Positions 25,811 to 34,186 of a DNA stretch of 64,000 nt are shown here, one piece after another. Numbering within the stretch: the stretch's first letter is position 1; each line of letters begins with the position of its first letter. The notes under the pieces were generated by a model, which was not told the DNA's origin, ran no database searches, and saw nothing but the letters and a program-made list of their open reading frames with translations. Source of the DNA: JBBPYC01 sp965218765 (GTDB lineage Bacteria; Pseudomonadota; Gammaproteobacteria; Burkholderiales; Burkholderiaceae_C). A program made the translations under genes and the position numbers. Location of the stretch: positions 558,001-622,000 of the forward strand of contig CBDCLU010000004.1 of the NCBI GenBank assembly GCA_965218765.1, given 5' to 3'.

Positions 25811-26754
25811 CGACGGACCACGCAGTCGGCAACGACCCCACGGCGGGCGACCGTTACCGGCCGGTCGAGGGCGTCCCGCGCGCGGCCGCCACCATCGTGT
25901 TGCTGCGCGACTTCGACCACGACGTCGATTGCAACCCCGGCAACGGCGCGGGCCTCGAAGTATTCCTGGTGCGCCGGCATGCCAAGTCCGCGGTGCTCGG
26001 CGGCGCCTATGTGTTCCCGGGCGGCAAGGTCGATGCGGCCGATGCGAGGCTGGATGCGGCCGCGCATTTCGACGCACAGCCGGCCGAACTGCACGCCGCG
26101 CTGGCCGAGCCCGACCTCGACGTGCCCACGGCCGCGAGCATATACGTCGCCGCCGTGCGCGAGGCGTTCGAGGAATGCGGCGTGCTGCTTGCGCAAGGCG
26201 TCGCCGAACAGGCCGTGCTCGATGCGGTGGCATGGGAGCGCAGCGGCGAAAAAACGTTTGCCGAGCTGCTCGCCGAGTTCGGCCTCAAGCTGTCCACGCG
26301 CCTGATCGTGCCGTGGTCGCGCTGGATCACGCCGACCATGTCAGTCATGCAAAAGCGCTTCGACACGCGCTTTTTCGTCGCCGCCCTGCCGCTCGGCCAG
26401 ATCGCGCTGCACGACGCGCACGAGACCGACGATAGCGTCTGGATCACGCCGCGCGAAGCGCTCGCGCGCTACTGGAGCGGCGAGTTCCAGCTCGCGCCAC
26501 CGCAGATCATGACGCTTGCGCACCTGAGCCGCCATGCATCGGTGGACAGCGTGCTCACGGCCGCGCGTGCCCGCAAACCGCCGCTGATCCAGCCTGAGCC
26601 GCTCCAGCGCGAAGAAGACGGCACCCGCGTCGTCTGTTATCCCGGCCACCCGCGCCACCCGGTGCGCGACGTCGCGATGCCGGGCCCGCTGCAACTGTTG
26701 TACCGCAACGAGCGGTTCGAGCCGGAAGACGGCTTCGACGCGCTGTTTTTATAA
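25807..26754 (+). CDS. Nudix hydrolase, NUDT19-like
   Basis: A 315-residue Nudix protein. The Nudix box is split: GGAYVFPGGKVD is followed by an insertion of about 45 residues before REAFEECGVLL, the arrangement described for NUDT19/RP2p-type hydrolases, which act on CoA and acyl-CoA. C-terminal blocks: PWSRWITPTMSVMQKRFDTRFF and WITPREALARYWSGE. CoA or acyl-CoA pyrophosphatase activity is therefore the best guess, not proven. The ATGA overlap with the peroxidase-related gene indicates one transcript. The 231-bp gap behind it contains repeat copy B. Confidence 0.85.
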   Translation: MTTDHAVGNDPTAGDRYRPVEGVPRAAATIVLLRDFDHDVDCNPGNGAGLEVFLVRRHAKSAVLGGAYVFPGGKVDAADARLDAAAHFDAQPAELHAALAEPDLDVPTAASIYVAAVREAFEECGVLLAQGVAEQAVLDAVAWERSGEKTFAELLAEFGLKLSTRLIVPWSRWITPTMSVMQKRFDTRFFVAALPLGQIALHDAHETDDSVWITPREALARYWSGEFQLAPPQIMTLAHLSRHASVDSVLTAARARKPPLIQPEPLQREEDGTRVVCYPGHPRHPVRDVAMPGPLQLLYRNERFEPEDGFDALFL

Positions 26755-26883
26755 AAAAATCCTGCGGGCGCTCGTACAGACTGCAAAGTTCGCTATTAAA
26801 AACAGTGCGTCTTCGAAGTTTTGGTATTCTGCTTCAAGCGCACGTTGCAGGCAGCAAAATCCGTCGAACCAGCGCAGCCCAAT

Positions 26884-26978
26884 CCCAGCAGGGGCCTCGG
26901 AGCCTGCTCCGCCGGGCCGCAGGCGCCGCCCCCGGTGGGGGGTAGCCGAGAGCCGACCGCAGGGAGCGAAGGCTGGGG
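26884..26978 (-). repeat. Dispersed GC-rich intergenic repeat, copy B
   Basis: About 95 bp in inverted orientation relative to copies A and C, between the Nudix gene and the tail end of the Bug receptor gene. Read on the minus strand it begins CCCAGCCTTCGCTCCCTGCG, continues GGTCGGCTCTCGGCTACCCC, a C-rich/G-rich hairpin CCCCCCACCGGGGGCGG, and ends GGCCCCTGCTGGG. Confidence 0.85.
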
Positions 26979-26985
26979 GTGGGCT

Positions 26986-27975
26986 CTACTGCAAGACGAA
27001 CCCGCTGTCCTTGATGATCTTCGCCCAGGTCTTCGAGTAATCGGCTTCGCGCCTGGCCAGTTGTTCGGACGACATGTAGCCGACGTTCAGGCCCAGGGCG
27101 GTGAGGCGGTCCCGCACCTCGGGCAGCTTGATGACCTTGGCCAGGCTTTCCGCGAAGCGGTCCAGCACCAGATGCGGCGTGCCGGCCGGCGCGAAGATGC
27201 CGTAATACGGCTCGTCATCCAGGCCCTTCATGCCGAGTTCGGCAAACGTCGGCACATCCGGCAGCGCGGCCTGGCGCTCGCCGCCGAGCACGCCGACCAC
27301 GTGCAGCTTGCCCGCCTTGTGGTTCTCGATGAAGTCGGGCACCGAGCCGATGCCGGCTGCGATCTGGTTGCCGAGCATGTCACCGATCATCGGCGCGCTG
27401 CCGCGATACGGGGCCGACTGCAGATCCAGGCCGAAATTGGTGCCGATCAGCTTCACCAGAAATTCGGGAATGGACGCCGGCGCCGGCACGCCGATGGTGC
27501 TCTGGCCGTTCTTCTCGCGCTTGAGGTAGTCCACATATTCCTTGAACGTCCTGGCCGGCGTGCCGCCGGACAGCGCCAGCGCGTTCACGAACGTCGCGAA
27601 GCCGGCCACCGGCACGAAATCCTTTTGCGAGTCGTACCCTGGGCTCTTCATGACCAGCGGCAGGATCGAGATCGTGTGGTCGTGCGAGACGAAGTAGGTG
27701 GAGCCATCGGCCGGTGCGCTCTTGAGCGCCATCGCCGCCAGCTGGCCGCCCGCACCGGGCTTGTTCTCGACGATCACGGTGGCGCCGGTCTCGGCCTGCA
27801 GCTTGTCGGCCAGCAGCCGCGCGATCGCATCGGTGCCGCCGCCGGGCGGAAAGCCGACCAGCAGCTTCACCGTCTTGGGCGCATCGGCGGCGGCAGCCAG
27901 ACCGACCGAGGCGAGCAGCGCCGTGGCCAGCAGCGCACGGCGCAGCGCGGACGGCAAACGCTTGGATGAATGCAT
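26986..27975 (-). CDS. Bug-family (TctC-type) periplasmic solute receptor
   Basis: A 329-residue extracytoplasmic receptor of the tripartite tricarboxylate transporter class, abundant in Burkholderiales. A cleavable signal peptide (about 1-30, RRALLATALLASVGLAAAADA) precedes the mature domain beginning KTVKLLVGFPPGGGTDAIARLLA, the family signature. VIVENKPGAGG and ADGSTYFV are further blocks. CAGGAG lies 7 bases before the ATG at 27975. It is an orphan: no permease genes adjoin it, as is common for Bug proteins. A partial TctA occurs at the left edge of the window but far away. Ligand unknown; small carboxylates are usual. Confidence 0.92.
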   Translation of the reverse strand: MHSSKRLPSALRRALLATALLASVGLAAAADAPKTVKLLVGFPPGGGTDAIARLLADKLQAETGATVIVENKPGAGGQLAAMALKSAPADGSTYFVSHDHTISILPLVMKSPGYDSQKDFVPVAGFATFVNALALSGGTPARTFKEYVDYLKREKNGQSTIGVPAPASIPEFLVKLIGTNFGLDLQSAPYRGSAPMIGDMLGNQIAAGIGSVPDFIENHKAGKLHVVGVLGGERQAALPDVPTFAELGMKGLDDEPYYGIFAPAGTPHLVLDRFAESLAKVIKLPEVRDRLTALGLNVGYMSSEQLARREADYSKTWAKIIKDSGFVLQ

Positions 27976-28168
27976 GGGGCAACTCCTGGAGGGGGGAACA
28001 AAAGAAAGGACAAGCAAAAGCGACCGCGACGAGACAGCCGAACGCCACCGTGCGAAAACGATAACAGAGTGGCGCTGCACGACCCCGATCACGGCGGGCG
28101 CGCCGCTCGCGCAGCCGCACCACGGGCAGCCAGCGCGGCAACGAGCCGGCAGCGCCGCGCCGGCCGTC

Positions 28169-28678
28169 TCAGGCGGGCCGGTCCGATGCGAGCACACTGT
28201 GCGGCAGCGCCTCCACCACGCTGAACGCGTCGCCCGCACGCGCCGCGTCGTCGCGTTCCTTGATCAGCAGCCAGCCCGGCACGCGCGCACCGCCGCCAGC
28301 GGCGCGGCCGTGCATGCGCACGAGCACCCAGCCGCCGGTCAGCTTGTGGCCGCGCAGCGCAAACCGCAGCCGGCCCTGCCGCAGGCCCGCCTGCGGATCG
28401 CCCAGCGGCAGCCAGCTGCCCCGATCCCAGACGATGACCTTGCCCGCGCCGTACTGCCCTTCGGCGATCTCGCCCTCGAAATCCGCATACGACAGCGCAT
28501 GGTCTTCCACCGGCACCGCCATGCGCTTGTCCGCCGGATCCAGGCTCGGTCCCTTGGGGATGGCCCAGCTCTTGAGCGTGCCATCCAGCTCGAGCCGGAA
28601 GTCGTAGTGCAGCCGGCGCGCCCAGTGTTTCTGGATCACGAATCGAAGCGCAGCGGGCGCCGTGTGGTCGGCATTCAT
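28169..28678 (-). CDS. Stand-alone LigD-type 3'-phosphoesterase domain protein
   Basis: A 169-residue protein equal to the phosphoesterase (PE) domain of bacterial DNA ligase D, without ligase or polymerase domains. Seen: FVIQKHWARRLHYDFRLELD with the catalytic His-Arg-His-Asp-Arg set, KSWAIPKGPSLDP, PVEDHALSYADFEGEI, GQYGAGKVIVWDRG and the final WLLIKERDD. LigD-PE trims 3'-phosphate/ribonucleoside ends during non-homologous end joining. No ku or ligD is in the window, so it may be a repair accessory or act independently. Divergent from the Spy-like gene. Confidence 0.87.
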   Translation of the reverse strand: MNADHTAPAALRFVIQKHWARRLHYDFRLELDGTLKSWAIPKGPSLDPADKRMAVPVEDHALSYADFEGEIAEGQYGAGKVIVWDRGSWLPLGDPQAGLRQGRLRFALRGHKLTGGWVLVRMHGRAAGGGARVPGWLLIKERDDAARAGDAFSVVEALPHSVLASDRPA

Positions 28679-28835
28679 GGATGCGAAAGCGGCTGGTTCA
28701 TGGGGTCGTGCGCGTCGGTCGTGCCGCGATCTTTACGCAGTTGATACCGCGAGGTCAACGCGGCGCAACAACCGGCGCCCACACTGACGTTGGCCCGCAA
28801 TCCAGCCGACCACCGAGGCGGCTTCGGGTGCTTAA

Positions 28836-28868
28836 GGAACGGCCGGATCACCGGTTCCGTTTTTGTTT
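28836..28868 (+). terminator. Hairpin plus T-run upstream of the Spy-like gene
   Basis: GGAAC at 28836-28840 pairs with GTTCC at 28854-28858, with CCGG/CCGG pairing options inside, followed by a T-rich tract at 28860-28868. No gene on this strand lies directly upstream, so it may be an attenuator in the leader of the next gene or a leftover terminator. Confidence 0.35.
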
Positions 28869-28896
28869 CTCCGTCAACCGATCAAAGGATGCAATC

Positions 28897-29484
28897 ATGA
28901 AATTCGATGTCAAACCCTTGCTGATTGCGGCGCTGGGCGCGAGCTTCGCGTTTGCGGCGAATGCGCAGCCGGCGCCCGCGGGCAGCAGCATGCCGACACC
29001 GCTGAGCCCGCCGCTGACCGAAGGCGCACCGTTGCAGCAGATGCAGCCGCAGTCGCAGATGCAGCAGATGCAGCAGCCGCCGATGCACGGCGCCGATGCG
29101 GTCACGCGCACCGAGCGACACGTCGAACACATGCAGGTGCGCATCGCCGAGCACCTCGCGGGCCTGAAGGTGAAGCTGGACCTGACTCCCGCGCAGCAAG
29201 GCGCCTGGCAGGCGTTCGACAGCGCCGCCACGCCGTCGCGCGAGCAGTTGACGCGCATGGTGCAGATGCGCGCGTCGATGCGTTCGATGACCACGCCCGA
29301 GCGCATCGACCGGCTGCGCGAGGTGCGCAGCGAGCGCGCGGCGGCGATGGACCGGGTGTTCGATGCGACCCGGCAGTTCTATGCCCAGCTGTCGCCCGAG
29401 CAGCAAAAGACGTTCGACCAGAACGCGCTGCCCAGGCACGGGCAGCGCGGCCACCGTAGCGGCCGTGGTGACTGGAAGCAGTAG
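28897..29484 (+). CDS. Periplasmic Spy/CpxP-like (LTxxQ) protein
   Basis: A 195-residue protein with a signal peptide (LLIAALGASFAFAANAQP), a Pro/Gln/Met-rich linker (about 25-68, with repeated QMQQ/MQ units) and a helical domain carrying LTPAQQGAWQAFDSAA and LSPEQQKTFDQ, the paired LTxxQ-type motifs of Spy/CpxP proteins. Such proteins are periplasmic chaperones or envelope-stress sensors; the Met-rich linker and His tail could bind metals such as copper (inference). AAAGGA lies 7 bases before the ATG. It appears to stand alone. Confidence 0.82.
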   Translation: MKFDVKPLLIAALGASFAFAANAQPAPAGSSMPTPLSPPLTEGAPLQQMQPQSQMQQMQQPPMHGADAVTRTERHVEHMQVRIAEHLAGLKVKLDLTPAQQGAWQAFDSAATPSREQLTRMVQMRASMRSMTTPERIDRLREVRSERAAAMDRVFDATRQFYAQLSPEQQKTFDQNALPRHGQRGHRSGRGDWKQ

Positions 29485-29605
29485 GGCAGTTGGCAGCATG
29501 ACGGTGGCCGTGTAGGCGATATGCACGGCAGCGGCGGGCACGCCGGCAACTGAGGGGCGTTGCTCGACCTATGAGCGCAGCGGCGTCGTTGCAGCGCGGC
29601 GCACG

Positions 29606-29964
29606 TCAGCGCTGGCTGCAGGTGTCGAGCTGCCTGCCCGGCGAGCCGTCCTGCGCGTGCGCCAGCAGCAGGCCCTGCGCACCCGCACCGCTGCCCTTGG
29701 TCCACCACTCAAGGCCGTCGCCTACATAGCGCGCCGCTGGCCGAGACGGCGAGCTGCATGAGGTGCAGGCGGCCGCCCTGCGCGACTTCGCGCCTGGGCG
29801 CTGGACGTGGCGTAGCGCGCCTTCACCGTGCTGCCGCCGGCGCAGTCGAATATCAGCCAGTTGGACGGGTACGCTGCCATCGGCGGGGCGGGTTGCTGCG
29901 CACAACCCCCAATCGCAAGCAACAATGCTGATACTGAAAAAATAGCTGAAGATGCAGGATGCAC
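29606..29964 (-). pseudogene. Frameshifted MliC-type lysozyme-inhibitor lipoprotein
   Basis: Reading right to left: a lipoprotein-type start (GTG at 29964, SVSALLLAIGGCAQQ) leads to NWLIFDCAGGSTVKARYATSS, the beginning of an MliC/COG3895 domain. After about AQAR the frame must shift to continue as VAQGGRLHLMQLAVSASGA, then shift again to RYVGDGLEWWTKGSG and LDTCSQR before a stop. The two Cys that form the MliC disulphide (in FDCAGG and DTCSQ) are thus in different frames. Each shift equals one extra or two missing bases. It is either a decayed gene or two sequencing errors in GC-rich DNA. It sits 65 bp after lipA on the same strand. The other bases from 29485 to 29605 show no gene. Confidence 0.65.
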
Positions 29965-30029
29965 CTGCGCTTCAGCGGATTTTGCTTCAAAAGTTTGGAG
30001 CGAAGCATGCGATCCCACGGCCCCGACGC

Positions 30030-31058
30030 TCAAACCGCAGGCACCGCGAGCAACCCCGCTGCCTGCGCCTGCTGGTCGGCGTGGTAGCTCGACCGCACCA
30101 TCGCGCCGACCGCGGCATGGCTGAAGCCCATCTCGATCGCCCTGGCCTCGAACATCCGGAACGTGTCCGGATGCACATAACGGCGCACCGGCAGGTGGCT
30201 GCTGCTGGGCGCGAGGTATTGGCCGATCGTGAGCATGTCGACGTTGTGCGCGCGCATGTCCTGCATCACGGCCAGTATTTCCTCGTCAGTCTCGCCGAGG
30301 CCGACCATCAGGCCGCTCTTGGTCGGCACGTCGGGGTGCAGCGCCTTGAATTTTTTCAGCAGATTCAACGAGAACGCATAGTCGCTGCCGGGCCGGGCCT
30401 GCTTGTACAGGCGCGGCGCGGTCTCGAGGTTGTGGTTCAGTACGTCCGGCGGTGCGGCTTGCAGGATGCTTAGAGCGCGGTCGTCGCGGCCACGGAAGTC
30501 GGGCACCAGCACCTCGATCTGCGTGGCGGGCGACAGCTCGCGCGTGCGCTGGATGCATGCCACAAAGTGGCCAGCGCCGCCGTCGCGCAGGTCGTCGCGG
30601 TCGACGCTCGTGATCACCACGTACTTCAGTTGCAACGCGGCGATCGTGCGCGCGAGGTTCAGCGGTTCATCCGCGTCGAGCGGATCGGGCCGGCCGTGGC
30701 CGACGTCGCAGAACGGGCAGCGCCGCGTGCATTTGTCGCCCATGATCATGAACGTCGCGGTGCCCTTGCCGAAGCATTCGCCGATGTTCGGACACGACGC
30801 TTCCTCGCACACCGTCACCAGCTTGTTCGCGCGCAGGATGTCCTTGATCTCGTAGAAGCGCGTTGATGGCGAGCCGGCCTTGACGCGAATCCAGTCGGGT
30901 TTTTTGAGCACCGGCACGCCGGCTTCGACCTTGACCGGGATGCGCGACAGCTTGGCCGCCGCTTTCTGCTTGGCGGTCGCGTCGTAGTCAGCGCCGGTTT
31001 GTGCCTGCCTCACGACGTTGCTGTTCGGAGCAGGACGGGTGGCTTCAATCAGTGGCAT
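30030..31058 (-). CDS. lipA: Lipoyl synthase
   Basis: A 342-residue radical SAM enzyme that inserts two sulphurs into octanoyl groups on E2/H proteins. The auxiliary cluster motif CEEASCPNIGEC (CX4CX5C), the radical SAM motif CTRRCPFC (CX3CX2C) and the C-terminal RSSYHA are all intact. The start at 31058 (MPLIEATRP) is preferred over longer in-frame options that add unrelated residues. It follows lipB by 53 bp in the ybeD-lipB-lipA order. Confidence 0.97.
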   Translation of the reverse strand: MPLIEATRPAPNSNVVRQAQTGADYDATAKQKAAAKLSRIPVKVEAGVPVLKKPDWIRVKAGSPSTRFYEIKDILRANKLVTVCEEASCPNIGECFGKGTATFMIMGDKCTRRCPFCDVGHGRPDPLDADEPLNLARTIAALQLKYVVITSVDRDDLRDGGAGHFVACIQRTRELSPATQIEVLVPDFRGRDDRALSILQAAPPDVLNHNLETAPRLYKQARPGSDYAFSLNLLKKFKALHPDVPTKSGLMVGLGETDEEILAVMQDMRAHNVDMLTIGQYLAPSSSHLPVRRYVHPDTFRMFEARAIEMGFSHAAVGAMVRSSYHADQQAQAAGLLAVPAV

Positions 31059-31111
31059 GGAACGCAGTCCCCGGAGGAAAAAAGCGGCCGTGCAACGGCC
31101 AGGACAAGGGC

Positions 31112-31804
31112 TCAGGGATCGAGCCAGACGAGGAGCTTTTGCGCCAGCACCGCCGCCGCTTCCTCCCAGGCAACCTGGACGCCGATTGTAGAAAGATCGA
31201 CCGTTCGCAGCCCCGGATAGCCGCAGGGGTTGATGCGGGAAAAGGGTTCCAGCTCCATCGCCACGTTCAGCGCGACGCCGTGGTAGCTGCAATGTCGGCT
31301 GACCTTGAGGCCGAGCGCGGCGATCTTGCCCAGGCCGTCGAAGCGCTGCGGCGAATCCGATGCAAATGTCGGCAACCGCGCATGCGCAAACGGATCATCC
31401 AGCCGCACGTAGATGCCCGGCGCGCCGACCAGCCGGTGCCCGGTCACGCCGAAGTGCAGCAGGCTGCGCAGCACCGCCTCCTCGATCCGGTGCACCAGTT
31501 CCTTCACGAAGTAGCCAGTGCGCCGCAGGTCCAGCAGCGGATAAGCAACCACTTGGCCCAGGCCGTGATACGTGACCTGGCCGCCGCGGTCGGTTTGCAC
31601 GACGGGGACATCGCCCGGTGCGAGAATGTGCTCCGGTTTGCCCGCCAGCCCTTGTGTGTAGACCGCTTCGTGCTCGCAAATCCATAGCTCGTCGCGCGTG
31701 TCGGCGGTGCGTGCGGCAGTGAACGCCTGCATCGCCGCGAAGGTGGCAAGGTAATCCTTGCGGCCCATACGACGGACTTCACATGGGCTCAAGCGCACCG
31801 CCAC
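31112..31804 (-). CDS. lipB: Lipoyl(octanoyl) transferase
   Basis: A 230-residue octanoyl-ACP:protein transferase, the first step of lipoate synthesis. The catalytic Cys is in NPCGYPG and the Lys in GKIAALGLKVSR. QTDRGGQVTYHGLGQVVAYPLLDL is the family block and is complete. The start is a GTG at 31804; a Met at residue 13 is an alternative but would trim the N-terminal strand. It lies 37 bp after ybeD. Confidence 0.95.
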   Translation of the reverse strand: MAVRLSPCEVRRMGRKDYLATFAAMQAFTAARTADTRDELWICEHEAVYTQGLAGKPEHILAPGDVPVVQTDRGGQVTYHGLGQVVAYPLLDLRRTGYFVKELVHRIEEAVLRSLLHFGVTGHRLVGAPGIYVRLDDPFAHARLPTFASDSPQRFDGLGKIAALGLKVSRHCSYHGVALNVAMELEPFSRINPCGYPGLRTVDLSTIGVQVAWEEAAAVLAQKLLVWLDP

Positions 31805-31841
31805 CGTCGCCTGGGCTGTCCATGAGAGAAGACCACGCCGG

Positions 31842-32156
31842 CTACAGCACCACCCGCACCATCGGATGCGTCGACAGCGTCCGGTACAGCTCGTCGAGTT
31901 GCTCGCGCGACGTTGCTGTCACGGTGATCGTGATGCCCAGGTACTTGCCGGCGGAGCTCTCGCGCAACTCGATCGTGCCGGGGTCGAAGTCGGGATCGAA
32001 CTGGCGCGCGATCGAGGTGATGGCCTGTACGAAGCCGTCCGCGCGTTCGCCCATCACCTTGATCGGAAACGGGCTCGGGTAGTCGATCAGGGACTGGCGG
32101 CGGGCGGCAGCCGCATCCGGGTCGGGCGGCGTGGGAGCGGATGGGTCGTGGGTCAT
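31842..32156 (-). CDS. DUF493 (YbeD) family protein
   Basis: A 104-residue cytosolic protein of the YbeD family, regularly found next to lipB and thought to have an ACT-like ferredoxin fold, perhaps regulatory. Blocks: LIDYPSPFPIKVMG and GKYLGITITVTATSREQLDELYR. The start at 32156 (MTHDPSAP) is chosen over a frame extending to 32270, whose extra residues do not match the family. It is divergent from the atp operon. Confidence 0.9.
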   Translation of the reverse strand: MTHDPSAPTPPDPDAAAARRQSLIDYPSPFPIKVMGERADGFVQAITSIARQFDPDFDPGTIELRESSAGKYLGITITVTATSREQLDELYRTLSTHPMVRVVL

Positions 32157-32256
32157 GCCGCGGATTTTCGCGTGGAAGCTGGAGGCTTGGCGCGGGTTGC
32201 GGCCCTGCAGGTCGATCGGTGCGTCGGGCAGCGGGGCCATCGTATGGAACGTGAAT

Positions 32257-32282
32257 TTGGCGGCATTCAATCACTTTATAAT
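32257..32282 (+). promoter_or_regulatory. Candidate promoter of the atp operon
   Basis: A perfect TATAAT stands at 32277-32282, 68 bp before atpI. No good -35 lies at 16-18 bp; TTGGCG at 32257-32262 is only 14 bp away. The -10 match in an otherwise GC-rich region is the main evidence. Confidence 0.45.
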
Positions 32283-32349
32283 CGTTGGGTTTGCTCGGAT
32301 GGGTTCATGGTCGTCACCGCTCGGGTTGGTTTGAAAGCCGCGTCGCCTG

Positions 32350-32877
32350 ATGTCTAGCGATCCGATGGCACAGCCAACAACGTTGGGAGCAAAGCCGGTG
32401 GTCGATTCGACGGCCGGCAACGTTGCACCCGAAGACGAGCCCGAGTTCAGGCCGCTGACCGCCGAAGAGGCGCGTCGGTTGCGTGAGCGGCAGCCACTGG
32501 TTTCTCCCTGGCGCGTGGTGGCGGCGCAAATCATGGTGGGGACATTGCTGGCCTTGGCCGGCTGGCTCTTGACGGCCAGGGCGAACGTGGGCTGGTCGCT
32601 CGGGTATGGCGCGCTGGCCGTGGCCTTGCCGGCTGCGATCTTGGCGCGCGGCCTGACCAGCCGGGTGGCTTCGACCAATGCAGGCTCGGCGGTTGCCGGG
32701 TTCTTTTTGTGGGAAATGGTCAAGATCGGCCTTACCGTGGCCATGCTGTTTGCAGCGCCGCGGTTGGTGGCGGGCCTGAGCTGGCCGGCCATGCTGGTCG
32801 GGCTGATCGTGACGATGAAGGTGTATTGGCTGGTGCTGCTGTTCGGCAAGCGGTTCCAGATGAAGTCGAAGAGATAG
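32350..32877 (+). CDS. atpI: ATP synthase protein I
   Basis: A 175-residue AtpI, a small membrane protein that helps assemble the c-ring. About 55 N-terminal residues are hydrophilic (PEDEPEFRPLTAEEARRL), then four membrane helices follow, including GALAVALPAAILARGL. The N-terminus is longer than in E. coli AtpI. It begins the nine-gene operon; a second Met at 32365 is possible. Confidence 0.9.
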   Translation: MSSDPMAQPTTLGAKPVVDSTAGNVAPEDEPEFRPLTAEEARRLRERQPLVSPWRVVAAQIMVGTLLALAGWLLTARANVGWSLGYGALAVALPAAILARGLTSRVASTNAGSAVAGFFLWEMVKIGLTVAMLFAAPRLVAGLSWPAMLVGLIVTMKVYWLVLLFGKRFQMKSKR

Positions 32878-32921
32878 CGAAAACATAGCGAAGACGCAAC
32901 AAGGCTGGGAACAACACGAAG

Positions 32922-33800
32922 ATGGCTGCTGCAGAACACGCACCGAGCGCCGGTGAATACATCGTGCACCACCTGACGCACTGGCAGAACAAGCCGATGC
33001 AGGGGGTGGTCGATTTCTCGGTCGTGAATTACGACTCCATCATCTGGTCGGTGCTGACGGGCGTGCTCGGCAGCTGGCTGCTGTACCGCGCGGCCAAGCG
33101 CGTCACGTCGGGCCCGCCGGGGCGTTTTCAGGCGGCGGTCGAATTTTTGGTGGAGATGGTCGACACCCAGGCGCGCGGCATCATCCACAACGCGACCAGC
33201 CGCAAGCTGGTCGCACCTCTGGCGCTGGCGGTGTTCGTCTGGATCTTTCTGATGAACGCGATGGACCTGTTGCCGGTCGATCTGCTGCCTTCCATCTGGG
33301 GCGGCTTTCACAGCCTCGCGGGCGTGGAAAACAGCCACTCGTATCTGCGCGTGGTACCGACGGCCGACCTGTCGACCACGTTGGGCCTGTCGGTCTCGGT
33401 GCTGCTGGTCTGCATCGCCTACAACATCAAGATCAAGGGGCTGGGCGGCTGGGGCCACGAACTTGTTTCGGCGCCGTTCGGCACCAGCAAGAACCCGGTA
33501 TTCGCGGTGCTGCTCGGCATTGCCAACCTCGCGATGCAATTGATCGAGTTCGTCGCCAAGACGGTATCGCACGGCATGCGGCTGTTTGGCAACATGTATG
33601 CGGGCGAACTCGTGTTCATGCTGATTGCGCTGATGGGTGCAGCTGCGGGCCTGTCGCTGTCGGGCATCCTGCTGCCGATCGGCCAGATCATCGCCGGCAC
33701 CATGTGGGCCATCTTTCACATCCTGATCATCACGCTGCAAGCCTTCATTTTCATGATGCTCGCGCTGGTGTACGTGGGACAGGCCCACGACGCGCACTGA
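32922..33800 (+). CDS. atpB: ATP synthase Fo subunit a
   Basis: A 292-residue integral membrane subunit forming the proton half-channels. The essential Arg is Arg220 in HGMRLFGNMYAGE, matching E. coli Arg210. The C-terminal helix with GQIIAGTMWAIFHILIITLQ is typical. The N-terminal EYIVHHLTHWQ region fits betaproteobacterial subunits. It follows atpI by 44 bp. Confidence 0.97.
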   Translation: MAAAEHAPSAGEYIVHHLTHWQNKPMQGVVDFSVVNYDSIIWSVLTGVLGSWLLYRAAKRVTSGPPGRFQAAVEFLVEMVDTQARGIIHNATSRKLVAPLALAVFVWIFLMNAMDLLPVDLLPSIWGGFHSLAGVENSHSYLRVVPTADLSTTLGLSVSVLLVCIAYNIKIKGLGGWGHELVSAPFGTSKNPVFAVLLGIANLAMQLIEFVAKTVSHGMRLFGNMYAGELVFMLIALMGAAAGLSLSGILLPIGQIIAGTMWAIFHILIITLQAFIFMMLALVYVGQAHDAH

Positions 33801-33879
33801 AGTCGCTTGCGACCGCGCTTTCGTTTAGAGAGTCTTTTTTTCTCAACCTTCGCTTTTTTCTTTACTGGGGTAACAACAA

Positions 33880-34128
33880 ATGGAACAAGTACTTGGCTTC
33901 GTCGCGCTCGCCGCTGGTCTGATCATCGGTCTGGGCGCCATCGGTGCCTGCATCGGTATCGGCATCATGGGCAGCAAATATCTCGAGTCGGCCGCGCGCC
34001 AGCCGGAGCTGATGAACGAACTGCAGACCAAGATGTTCCTGCTGGCCGGCTTGATCGACGCGGCGTTCCTGATCGGTGTCGGTATCGCGATGATGTTCGC
34101 GTTCGCCAACCCGTTCACGCTCACCTGA
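33880..34128 (+). CDS. atpE: ATP synthase Fo subunit c
   Basis: An 82-residue hairpin of two membrane helices that builds the rotor ring. The glycine-rich first helix reads GLGAIGACIGIGIMG, the polar loop ARQPEL is typical, and the proton-carrying carboxylate is Asp60 in GLIDAAFLIG. Asp in this position is the proton-type pattern; no sodium-binding set is evident. Confidence 0.97.
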   Translation: MEQVLGFVALAAGLIIGLGAIGACIGIGIMGSKYLESAARQPELMNELQTKMFLLAGLIDAAFLIGVGIAMMFAFANPFTLT

Positions 34129-34186
34129 GCACCCGGCGTCCGCCGGACACCAAGAACCATCACCGTCTGAAAGAAAGGGTGTTGCC

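Noticed and set aside
26755..27975. Plus-strand open frame over the repeat and Bug receptor region
   Set aside because: It is antisense to a Bug receptor with signal peptide and a good ribosome binding site, and crosses the dispersed repeat.
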